From an uncultured Bacteroidota bacterium (GTDB lineage Bacteria > Bacteroidota > Bacteroidia > Flavobacteriales > Flavobacteriaceae), in assembly GCA_902597545.1 (NCBI GenBank), contig CACJYD010000003.1:1-64000 (forward strand): DNA of 64,000 nt, written 5' to 3'. The position numbers were made by a program, and so were the translations under genes. Under the pieces are notes generated by a model. That model made no database searches and was not told where the DNA came from. It saw nothing but the letters and a program-made list of their open reading frames with translations. Shown here piece after piece: positions 26,191 through 33,473 of this stretch (its first letter is position 1; the number at the start of each line of letters is the position of its first letter).

Positions 26191-28119
26191 TTGATATCCA
26201 AGAACACCATAGAAAAAGTTTTTGAAATTTCCAGAGTAGAGGAAGTGATCGGTGAGTTTATACAATTAAAAAAATCTGGTTCAAATTTTAAGGGTCTTAG
26301 TCCATTTACTAATGAAAAGACACCAAGTTTTATGATTTCTCCTGCAAAACAAATATGGAAAGATTTTAGTAGTGGGAAAGGAGGAAATGTTGTTGCTTTT
26401 TTGATGGAACATGAACAATTATCCTATCCTCAAGCTATTAAATTTCTTGCAAAAAAATATAATATTGAAGTTGAGGAAACAGCTATAACATCTGAACAGA
26501 AAGAAAAAATTGATCAAAAAGAGAAGTTTATACTGATATGTGAGTTTGCAAAAAAGTTTTTTAAAGAACAATTAAACAAAACAGATTTTGGAAAAAATAT
26601 TGCATATAATTATCTCTTGGAAAGAGGATTTGATAAAAATACAATAGAAGATTTTGAAATAGGATGCTTAACAGAAAAAAGAGATTCTTTAAAAGAATTC
26701 TCAGTTGAGAAAGGATATGATATTGATGACTTAGTAAGTCTTGGGTTAATTTCAGCTAAAAATCAAAATGATATTTATAGATCTAGAATCATTTTTCCTA
26801 TCAAAACTATCTCTGGAAGAACCGTTGGATTTGGAGCCAGAGTAATAAAAAGTTCATCCAAATCTGCAAAATACATCAATAGTCCTGACTCGATCATATA
26901 TAATAAGAGCAAAATTTTATACGGATTACATAATTCTAAAAATGAGATAGTTAAAAATGATAATTGCTATATAGTTGAAGGATATACTGATGTCATTCGC
27001 TTTCACCAAAAGGGTATCAAAAATGTAGTTTCATCCTCAGGAACAGCTCTAACTAACGGACAAATAAATATAATCAGAAGATTAACCAAGAATATTACTA
27101 TGCTTTTTGACTCTGATAATGCAGGAGTCAATGCAACAATCCGATCTATTGATATGATATTATCTGAGGATATGAATGTTAATATTTGTTTGTTTCCTGA
27201 AAATGAAGATCCAGATAGTTTTGCTTTAAAAAAAGAAACGCAAGAGATAAAGAAATATTTAAATGATAATGCAATTGATTTTATTGAATTTAAAACAAAA
27301 AAACTTAGTGAATCCAAAAGAAATTCAGCAACTGAAAAAGCTCAGGTCATAAATGATATAATATCAAGTATTGCAAAAATTCCTGACAAGATTAAACAAG
27401 AAATATACATCAAACAATGTTCAGAAATGCTTGAAATTAGTGAGAACACATTATTTAATGCACTTGCTCAGTTAACTCAAATATCTAATGTTAATAAAAA
27501 TGTAACCCAGCAACAAACTCAAAAAGTTGAACCTGAAAAAACAACTCAAATTTTTAAATTGGAGAAGAAAATTATTGAGATTTTAATTTTATATGGGAAT
27601 AGTAAAATTACTTTTGATGAAATTAAAATGCTTAAAGATTATAATGGTGATATAGTTTATAAACCGGAAAAGGTGGAATCTTTTGTGCATGAAAAGATTT
27701 TTTTGGATCTACAATCAGATGAAATTGAATTTGCTAACGATGATTTTAAAATCCTGTATAATAAATTAATAAATGAATTTCAGAAAAAACAGAATTTTGA
27801 TCCTAAGGTTTTTATTAATTCTTTAACGCAGAATTTATCTGAGCTTGTTACTTCAATTTTAATTGAAGATGAGATTTATCAATTACATAATTGGAGATCA
27901 AAAAATGTGATAGTTAAAGGAAAAGACCGTTCAATATCTCAATTAGTTACTGAAACCATTTTGACTCTACGAACATTATTAATAAACAAGAAAGTACAAG
28001 ATCTGAGTAAGTTAAATGATAGTACAGATGAGAATTTTAATAAAGATACTTTGGAGGAAATTGTTAACTATTATCAATTAAAATCTTTATTGTCAAAAAA
28101 ACTTAATAGGGTAATTTAG
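26191..28119 (+). CDS. dnaG: DNA primase lacking zinc ligands
   Basis: Makes RNA primers for replication. It starts at TTG (26191), one base after the upstream stop, giving the usual flavobacterial N-terminus ISKNTIEKVFEISRVEEVIG. The 642-residue protein has the catalytic core with TOPRIM motifs YIVEGYTDVI near 258 and MLFDSDNAG near 307. The zinc ribbon is degenerate: the positions of the four Cys/His ligands are Ser37, Thr40, Asp58 and Ser61, although the surrounding fold sequence (NEKTPSF, GGNVVAFLMEHE) is kept. The C-terminal DnaB-interaction region is present but poorly conserved. The gene ends in a 4-base convergent overlap with nadE. Confidence 0.95.
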   Translation: MISKNTIEKVFEISRVEEVIGEFIQLKKSGSNFKGLSPFTNEKTPSFMISPAKQIWKDFSSGKGGNVVAFLMEHEQLSYPQAIKFLAKKYNIEVEETAITSEQKEKIDQKEKFILICEFAKKFFKEQLNKTDFGKNIAYNYLLERGFDKNTIEDFEIGCLTEKRDSLKEFSVEKGYDIDDLVSLGLISAKNQNDIYRSRIIFPIKTISGRTVGFGARVIKSSSKSAKYINSPDSIIYNKSKILYGLHNSKNEIVKNDNCYIVEGYTDVIRFHQKGIKNVVSSSGTALTNGQINIIRRLTKNITMLFDSDNAGVNATIRSIDMILSEDMNVNICLFPENEDPDSFALKKETQEIKKYLNDNAIDFIEFKTKKLSESKRNSATEKAQVINDIISSIAKIPDKIKQEIYIKQCSEMLEISENTLFNALAQLTQISNVNKNVTQQQTQKVEPEKTTQIFKLEKKIIEILILYGNSKITFDEIKMLKDYNGDIVYKPEKVESFVHEKIFLDLQSDEIEFANDDFKILYNKLINEFQKKQNFDPKVFINSLTQNLSELVTSILIEDEIYQLHNWRSKNVIVKGKDRSISQLVTETILTLRTLLINKKVQDLSKLNDSTDENFNKDTLEEIVNYYQLKSLLSKKLNRVI

Positions 28120-28904
28120 TTTTTCAAATTTTCTGGGATTTCGCAAATAGGGATTGGAACCATTTTATGTTTATTCGCAGTATTAAAGTTCTTTAAAATA
28201 TTAAAAACTTCTTTTTCTCTACCAGAGAAATCTGATTCTGATTTGCCGTTATCCAACTCATTCATTGCCCACTCTAGCTCGTTATAGCTTGCTCCAATTT
28301 GATTTTCATCCGTTCGAGTGTCATCCCATAGACCGTCTGTTGGTTCAGCAATAATTATATCGTTATTAATACCCATCTCTTTAGCTATACTTCTAACCTC
28401 ACTCTTCATTAAATCAGCAATCGGTGATAAGTCAACTCCGCCATCTCCATATTTTGTATAAAATCCAACGCCAAAATCTTCAACTTTATTTCCAGTCCCA
28501 GCCACTAAAAAATTATTTACTGAAGCATAATAATAAAGTGTAAGCATTCTTAATCTTGATCTAGAATTTGCTAAAGCAAGTTCATTATTTTTTTTATTCG
28601 TAATAGAAATACTAGTTTTAATTTCATCAAATGATTTAGCCAAGTCTAAGTATTTACTTTCTACATTACTATACTTAGATTTAAGCCATTGAATGTGTTT
28701 TTTAGATCTTTCTAGTTCCTTGCTTGACTGATGGATAGGCATCTCTAAACAAAGAGTTGGGAGTCCTGTTTTTGCACACAGTGTTGAAGTAACTGCTGAA
28801 TCAATTCCACCTGAGACACCAATTACAAAACCATTAGTTTTTGAATTTTTTGAGTAAGAATTAAGCCAATTAACAATGTGTTTGATTAACTTTGGATTAT
28901 TCAT
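28116..28904 (-). CDS. nadE: Ammonia-dependent NAD synthetase
   Basis: Converts deamido-NAD to NAD using ATP and ammonia. The 262-residue protein has the PP-loop SGGIDSAV near 31-38, an Arg-rich RSRLRM near 123, GTGNKVEDFGVGFYTKYGDGGVD-type region near 145 and LSPIADLMKSEVR near 165. No N-terminal glutaminase domain is present. The start codon is only 6 bases from the divergent gldB start. The nadE-gldB-gldC neighbourhood is known from Flavobacterium. Confidence 0.94.
   Translation of the reverse strand: MNNPKLIKHIVNWLNSYSKNSKTNGFVIGVSGGIDSAVTSTLCAKTGLPTLCLEMPIHQSSKELERSKKHIQWLKSKYSNVESKYLDLAKSFDEIKTSISITNKKNNELALANSRSRLRMLTLYYYASVNNFLVAGTGNKVEDFGVGFYTKYGDGGVDLSPIADLMKSEVRSIAKEMGINNDIIIAEPTDGLWDDTRTDENQIGASYNELEWAMNELDNGKSESDFSGREKEVFNILKNFNTANKHKMVPIPICEIPENLKN
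28887..28894 (+). promoter_or_regulatory. Candidate gldB -7 element inside nadE
   Basis: TAACTTTG matches TAnnTTTG and lies 16 bases before the gldB ATG, within the first codons of nadE on the other strand. The two start codons are 6 bases apart, so any gldB promoter must overlap nadE coding sequence. Confidence 0.35.
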
Positions 28905-28910
28905 ATTGAT

Positions 28911-29906
28911 ATGATTAATTTAAAATTTAGTACTAGTCAAATTCAATGCCAAATTAACTCATTTAGTGTTCAAAGTAAAATCTTTATATCAATTATTTGT
29001 ATTTCTTTTTTATCGTGTATTTCAAATACCACCCAGAAATTTGATTCAGATTTTGATATACAAATCGATAGGTTTGAGAAAAAATTTTTCGAAATTTCGG
29101 AGGACTCTATTTCAAATTTAATTAATGAGTATCCTTTTCTTTTTTCTAATGAGTTTGATGTTTCAAATTGGATTGAAATAAAGAGAGATTCTACTCGAAA
29201 TTATATTTACAATAAGACAGTTAATATTTTTGAAGATACATCACTGTTAGAGAAAGATTTTAAAAAAATATTTTCTAAAGCCAAAGGCTATTTTCCAAAC
29301 TTTGATATTCCCAAGATAATTACACTTAACAATGGAGTTGATTACAAATACAATTTAATTGATTCAGACAGTATTATTTTACTCTCGTTAGACTGCTATT
29401 TGGATGATGAATTGCTCTATGGTAATATTCCAAAACATATTTCAGATCAAATGAATCCAGATTTTATTTCAAATGATATTAATGAATTAATTTCATCAAG
29501 ATTTATTGAGTTCCCAACTGATAGAAAATTTATTTCAAAGATTATTTATCATGGAAAATTACTTTTTTTAATGAACAAGCTTTCAGATAATAACGCTAGT
29601 GAGTTATTAGGCTATGATAAAATTAAATCCAGTTGGATTAATGAAAATGAAAAAGAGGTTTGGAAATATTTTATCGAAAATGATTTATTATTTTCAACTA
29701 AATCATCACTTGACTATAGATTTTTGGCTAATGCACCATTTTCAAAATTTGGATTGAGTATAGATTATCAATCACCTCCAATGGTTGGAAGATGGCTTGG
29801 TTTCCAAATTGTAGAATCTTTTTCAAAAAAATCAACTAAAAATCTAATTGAGATATTAGCCTATGATAACTATGAATTATATTTAGAATCAAACTACAAA
29901 CCTTAA
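28911..29906 (+). CDS. gldB: Gliding motility lipoprotein GldB
   Basis: A 331-residue predicted lipoprotein, with a hydrophobic segment from about 23 and a lipobox ending at Cys36 (SFLSC). Conserved features of the GldB family are INEYPFLFSNEFDV near 63, LSLDCYLDDELLYG, SKIIYHGKLLFLM, and the C-terminal ANAPFSKFGLSIDYQSPPMVGRW and SNYKP end. GldB is needed for gliding and type IX secretion in Flavobacterium; its biochemical role is not settled. A 20-residue stretch precedes the signal hydrophobic core, which is long for a lipoprotein, but no other ATG is available. gldC follows after 7 bases. Confidence 0.9.
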   Translation: MINLKFSTSQIQCQINSFSVQSKIFISIICISFLSCISNTTQKFDSDFDIQIDRFEKKFFEISEDSISNLINEYPFLFSNEFDVSNWIEIKRDSTRNYIYNKTVNIFEDTSLLEKDFKKIFSKAKGYFPNFDIPKIITLNNGVDYKYNLIDSDSIILLSLDCYLDDELLYGNIPKHISDQMNPDFISNDINELISSRFIEFPTDRKFISKIIYHGKLLFLMNKLSDNNASELLGYDKIKSSWINENEKEVWKYFIENDLLFSTKSSLDYRFLANAPFSKFGLSIDYQSPPMVGRWLGFQIVESFSKKSTKNLIEILAYDNYELYLESNYKP

Positions 29907-29913
29907 ATAAGAA

Positions 29914-30240
29914 ATGAAAAAAACTGATATTGTAATTACCATATGTCTTGATGATAATAAAATCCCTGAGAAGATGAGTTGGTCCGCTAAGGACGGAGGA
30001 GTTAAAAATCAATCTACAAAAGCTTTGCTTTTTTCATCATGGGATGATAAAAACCAAGAAACAATGAAAATCGATCTATGGACTAAAGATATGCCAATCG
30101 ATCAAATGAATGTTTTTTTTCACCAAACCTTGGTTAGCATGTCAGAGTCATACTTTAAGGCAACTAATAATGAAAAAATGAATGATGCTTTTAATCAGTT
30201 TTGTGAGTATTTTGCTGAAAAATTAGAATTAAAGAAATAA
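29914..30240 (+). CDS. gldC: Gliding motility protein GldC
   Basis: A 108-residue soluble protein with strong match to the GldC family: SWSAKDGGVKNQSTKALL near 23-40, DDKNQETMKIDLWTKDMP near 45-62, FFHQTLVSM near 70 and CEYFAEKLELKK at the end. It has no signal peptide. In Flavobacterium GldC improves but is not absolutely required for gliding. It is co-transcribed with gldB, and its stop is 4 bases from the convergent engB stop. Confidence 0.93.
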   Translation: MKKTDIVITICLDDNKIPEKMSWSAKDGGVKNQSTKALLFSSWDDKNQETMKIDLWTKDMPIDQMNVFFHQTLVSMSESYFKATNNEKMNDAFNQFCEYFAEKLELKK

Positions 30241-30244
30241 TACT

Positions 30245-30829
30245 TTAAGAATTTAATCCCTCAATATATTCCAAAATTTCTTCCCTGCCATTTTTTGTTT
30301 TTGAAGAGCTGGTAAAATAATTTTTATTATAAAATTTATTTATTGAGTTAATGTATTCATTACAATGTTTCTGAATAATTGATTTTTTTATTTTATCACT
30401 TTTTGTAAAAATTATTGTAAATTTTTTTTTTGTTTTTTTTAAAAACTTGATGAATTCGAAGTCAGAATTTTGAAGTTGATGTCTAATATCAATAAGTAGG
30501 AAAATATGTTTTAACTGAGCTCTATTTGTGATATAATTTTCTATTATTTTATTCATTGTAAGAATACTTTTCTTTGAAAGCTTTGCATAACCATATCCTG
30601 GTAAGTCAACGAAATACATATCATTATTCACCAAAAAATAATTAATTAGTTTTGTTTTCCCAGGTATTTTAGAAACTTTAGCAATACTCTTTTTATTAAG
30701 AAGCATATTTAGTAAGCTAGATTTTCCAACATTGGATCTTCCAATAAATGCGATTTCAAAAAGCGCTGAATTTGGACAGTTAGAAATTTCAGAACTGCTT
30801 TTTTCAAAAGAAGCATTTTTAATTTTCAC
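30245..30829 (-). CDS. engB: Ribosome biogenesis GTP-binding protein (EngB/YsxC)
   Basis: An essential-type GTPase for 50S subunit assembly. The 194-residue protein has G1 GRSNVGKSSLLN near 31-42, switch I GKTKLINYF, G3 DLPGYGYAKL near 75, and G4 FTKSDKI near 143 with Thr-Lys in place of the more usual pattern. It starts 1 base after the alpha/beta hydrolase stop, so the two genes form a pair. Confidence 0.95.
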   Translation of the reverse strand: MKIKNASFEKSSSEISNCPNSALFEIAFIGRSNVGKSSLLNMLLNKKSIAKVSKIPGKTKLINYFLVNNDMYFVDLPGYGYAKLSKKSILTMNKIIENYITNRAQLKHIFLLIDIRHQLQNSDFEFIKFLKKTKKKFTIIFTKSDKIKKSIIQKHCNEYINSINKFYNKNYFTSSSKTKNGREEILEYIEGLNS

Positions 30830-30830
30830 C

Positions 30831-31589
30831 TTATAGTTTTTTTTCTTTAAGCCAGCTATTCATGATTGAATTAAATTTTTCAGGATATTCCATCATTGGG
30901 GCATGACCACAATCTTCTATCCAGAAAAGTTGAGAGTTAGGAAGCAGTTTTTTGAACTCATTAGCAACTTCAGGTGGAGTTACAGAATCATTTTCTCCCC
31001 AAATTATTGCAGTTTCGGCTAAAATATTAGGTAGGTCATTTGACATATTGTGTCTAATAGCACTTTTTGCCATTGCTAAAATTTTAATCAATTTTTTTCT
31101 GTCATTAACAGTTTCATAAACTTCATCAACTATTTTTTTTGTTGCTGTTTTTGGGTCAAAAAAAACTGCTTCGGTTCTTTCTTTAATATAATTGTAATCC
31201 TCTCTTTTTGGATATGAATCTCCCATTGAATTTTCATACAAACCAGAACTTCCAGTTAAAACTAGGCCCTTGATCAGTTTAGGATATAATTTTGAAAAAA
31301 TTAAACCTACATGACCTCCAAGAGAATTTCCCAAAATAATAACATCTTTTAAATTTTTAAACTTGATAAATTTATAGACAAACTTGGCAAAAAACTTTAC
31401 GTTAGTATTTAATAGACTTGAATTATAAATAGGTAGTTCTGGAGCAATAACTTGATAGCCTTGTTTTGGAAAATACTTAAAAACACCATCAAAATTGCTT
31501 AATCCGCCCATTAAGCCATGTAAAATTAGTATAGGTTGTCCTGATCCCACAGAGAGATAATTATAACCATTTTCACTAATTGATTTCAT
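30831..31589 (-). CDS. Alpha/beta-hydrolase fold protein
   Basis: A 252-residue cytoplasmic hydrolase without signal peptide. The oxyanion-hole motif LHGLMGG is near 23-29, nucleophile Ser89 lies in GNSLGGH, and an acidic residue in IWGENDSVTP and a His in EDCGHAPMMEYPE complete the triad. The substrate is unknown. The gene is regularly found between engB and mraZ in Bacteroidota, so a housekeeping role is likely. Confidence 0.85.
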   Translation of the reverse strand: MKSISENGYNYLSVGSGQPILILHGLMGGLSNFDGVFKYFPKQGYQVIAPELPIYNSSLLNTNVKFFAKFVYKFIKFKNLKDVIILGNSLGGHVGLIFSKLYPKLIKGLVLTGSSGLYENSMGDSYPKREDYNYIKERTEAVFFDPKTATKKIVDEVYETVNDRKKLIKILAMAKSAIRHNMSNDLPNILAETAIIWGENDSVTPPEVANEFKKLLPNSQLFWIEDCGHAPMMEYPEKFNSIMNSWLKEKKL

Positions 31590-31619
31590 TATTTTTCTTA
31601 GTTATAAAAACTTTTCAAG

Positions 31620-31627
31620 CAAATATA
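31620..31627 (-). promoter_or_regulatory. Candidate -7 element for the hydrolase-engB unit
   Basis: Minus-strand TATATTTG (TAnnTTTG), about 30 bases upstream of the hydrolase ATG at 31589. It begins the divergent intergenic region of 225 bases shared with mraZ. Confidence 0.45.
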
Positions 31628-31752
31628 TGCATTTCATTTTGATGAAAATGAATTAAATATATTGAATTCAAAATATTAATTTATCTTATAAAGTACTGAA
31701 AAACAATCAGTTATAATTTTATTGATTTCATTTGACAGAAATTATTAACAAT

Positions 31753-31782
31753 GTGGTAAAATGTGGTAAAATGTGGTAAAAT
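31753..31782 (+). promoter_or_regulatory. Three tandem MraZ boxes upstream of mraZ
   Basis: GTGGTAAAAT is repeated three times in a row, with GTGGT at 31753, 31763 and 31773, exactly one helical turn (10 bases) apart. MraZ binds tandem TGGGN/GTGGG-like boxes with this spacing upstream of its own gene in other bacteria. The repeats end 6 bases before the -7 element, so bound MraZ would cover the -33 region and repress. The final G of the canonical box is T here. Confidence 0.8.
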
Positions 31783-31787
31783 TTCAA

Positions 31788-31795
31788 TATATTTG
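31788..31795 (+). promoter_or_regulatory. Candidate dcw cluster (mraZ) -7 promoter element
   Basis: TATATTTG matches TAnnTTTG and lies 20 bases before the mraZ ATG, immediately downstream of the three MraZ boxes. This is the likely main promoter of the division cluster. Confidence 0.6.
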
Positions 31796-31814
31796 AGATT
31801 AACGCTAATCGAAT

Positions 31815-32279
31815 ATGATCAACCTTATTGGAACATATGAATGTACAGTTGATAATAAGGGTAGAATTATGATTCCATCTCAGCTAAAAAAACAACTTGA
31901 TGGAGTTATGACAAAGACCTTTATTTTGAAGCGATCTGTCTTTCAAAACTGTCTTGAACTATTCCCTCATGAGGAGTGGAAATCAGTAATGGACAAGGTT
32001 AATAAGTTGAATCGATTTGTTAAAAAGAATAATGATTTTATTCGCATGTATACAGCTGGTGTTAGATCAATTGATATGGATTCTAATGGTAGAATATTAA
32101 TTCCTAAAGATCTAATAACTATATCTAAACTAAATAAGCAAGTTGTTTTATCATCATCAATAAATATTATTGAAATATGGGACAAAGACTTGTATGAAAA
32201 GAATATCAATAATCCAAAGATTGATTTTGCAAAATTAACTGAGGAAGTAATGGGAAATGATGACTCAAATTTATCATAA
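31815..32279 (+). CDS. mraZ: Transcriptional regulator MraZ
   Basis: A DNA-binding regulator of the dcw cluster. The 154-residue protein has two AbrB-like (SpoVT) domains: IGTYECTVDNKGRIMIPSQ at 5-23 and the related RSIDMDSNGRILIPKDL near 84-100. It probably represses its own operon through the GTGGT repeats at 31753-31782. Its last 23 bases overlap rsmH. Confidence 0.95.
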   Translation: MINLIGTYECTVDNKGRIMIPSQLKKQLDGVMTKTFILKRSVFQNCLELFPHEEWKSVMDKVNKLNRFVKKNNDFIRMYTAGVRSIDMDSNGRILIPKDLITISKLNKQVVLSSSINIIEIWDKDLYEKNINNPKIDFAKLTEEVMGNDDSNLS

Positions 32280-33159
32280 GCCAGTCCTATTACAAGAGTT
32301 GATTGATAGTTTAGAAATTAAAAAAAATGGTGTATATGTCGACTTAACTTTTGGAGGGGGTGGACATTCTAGAGAAATACTAAAAAGGTTAGGAGAGTTA
32401 GGAAAACTAATTGCTTTTGATAATGATGAAGATGCGGAGAGAAATATAGTTGATGATTCTAGGTTCACATTTTTGAGACAAAATTTTATATATCTGATGC
32501 AAAATTTAAATTTTTTGAAAATTGGAAAAGTCGATGGAATAATTGCTGATCTTGGTGTTTCATCATATCAATTTGATAATAAAAAAAGAGGTTTTTCATT
32601 TGATTCAGATTATAATCTTGATATGAGGATGAATAAAAATCAAGACAAAGATGCAGTTGAAATATTGAATACTTATTCAAAAAAGCAACTAGCAGATATA
32701 TTTTTTTATAATGGTGATTTGAAAAACTCAAGAGCTATTGCGGATTTAATTTGTGATAAAAGAGCTAAAGAACAAATTACTAACCCAAATCAATTCAATA
32801 ATATTTTGAAGACAATTCTACCAAAGGGTTATGAAAATAAAATTTTAGCAAGAATTTATCAATCTATAAGAATAGAGGTTAATAGTGAAATTGATTGTTT
32901 AAAAAAATTATTAAATCAAATTCCACAAGTACTCAAAAAAAATGGAATAGCCTCAATTATAACTTACCATTCCATTGAGGATAGATTAGTTAAAAGATTC
33001 TTTAAAAATGGTTGTTTTAATGAAGAACCGATGAAAGATGATTTTGGAAATCAAATAAAAATATTTCGAACTGAAAAATTTAAAACCGCTAATGATTTTG
33101 AGTTAAAAAATAATTCAAGATCGAGAAGTGCAAAACTTAGAGTAGCAAAACTAATATGA
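32257..33159 (+). CDS. rsmH: 16S rRNA (cytosine-1402 N4)-methyltransferase
   Basis: Methylates C1402 in the ribosomal decoding centre using SAM. The 300-residue protein has HKPVLLQELID at the N-terminus, the SAM motif VDLTFGGGGHS near 28, DGIIADLGVSSYQFD near 92, RGFSFDSDYNLDMRM, and SYHSIEDR-like TYHSIEDRLVKRFF near 235. Translation may begin at either of two adjacent ATGs (32257 or 32260), inside the end of mraZ. Confidence 0.96.
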   Translation: MMTQIYHKPVLLQELIDSLEIKKNGVYVDLTFGGGGHSREILKRLGELGKLIAFDNDEDAERNIVDDSRFTFLRQNFIYLMQNLNFLKIGKVDGIIADLGVSSYQFDNKKRGFSFDSDYNLDMRMNKNQDKDAVEILNTYSKKQLADIFFYNGDLKNSRAIADLICDKRAKEQITNPNQFNNILKTILPKGYENKILARIYQSIRIEVNSEIDCLKKLLNQIPQVLKKNGIASIITYHSIEDRLVKRFFKNGCFNEEPMKDDFGNQIKIFRTEKFKTANDFELKNNSRSRSAKLRVAKLI

Positions 33160-33473
33160 GAAAAAAAATAATTGATATAGTTGCTGGAAAGTTTATTCTT
33201 GAAAAAACTAATGCCAAAACTGTACGATTCATTTTATTTATTTTTTGTCTTGCACTAATCATGATATACTCATCACACAGTGTTGATAGAAAAATATTTG
33301 AAATCAATAAATTAAATAATGATTTAAATATTGTTGAAAGCACTTACCTAAAAACGAGGAAAGATTTGATGAATTCAAGGATGGAATCAACAATAAGGGT
33401 TCAGCTTTCAGACAAAGAAATTAGACCTTCATTAAACCCTCCAACTAAAATTTTGATAAGTAATGGAAAATAA
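33156..33473 (+). CDS. FtsL-like cell division protein
   Basis: A small bitopic membrane protein of 105 residues: a basic cytoplasmic N-terminus, one membrane segment near 25-42 (IFCLALIMIYSS), and a periplasmic coiled-coil-like stretch (IFEINKLNNDLNIVES). This matches FtsL in size and topology and lies in the FtsL position between rsmH and ftsI; sequence identity in this family is always low. It overlaps rsmH by 4 bases and ftsI by 11. Confidence 0.85.
   Translation: MRKKIIDIVAGKFILEKTNAKTVRFILFIFCLALIMIYSSHSVDRKIFEINKLNNDLNIVESTYLKTRKDLMNSRMESTIRVQLSDKEIRPSLNPPTKILISNGK

Noticed and set aside
31753-31782. Short tandem repeat (GTGGTAAAAT x3) considered as a CRISPR or microsatellite
   Set aside because: Only three perfect 10-base units, no spacers, directly upstream of mraZ, and with the spacing of known MraZ operators; a regulatory site explains it better.
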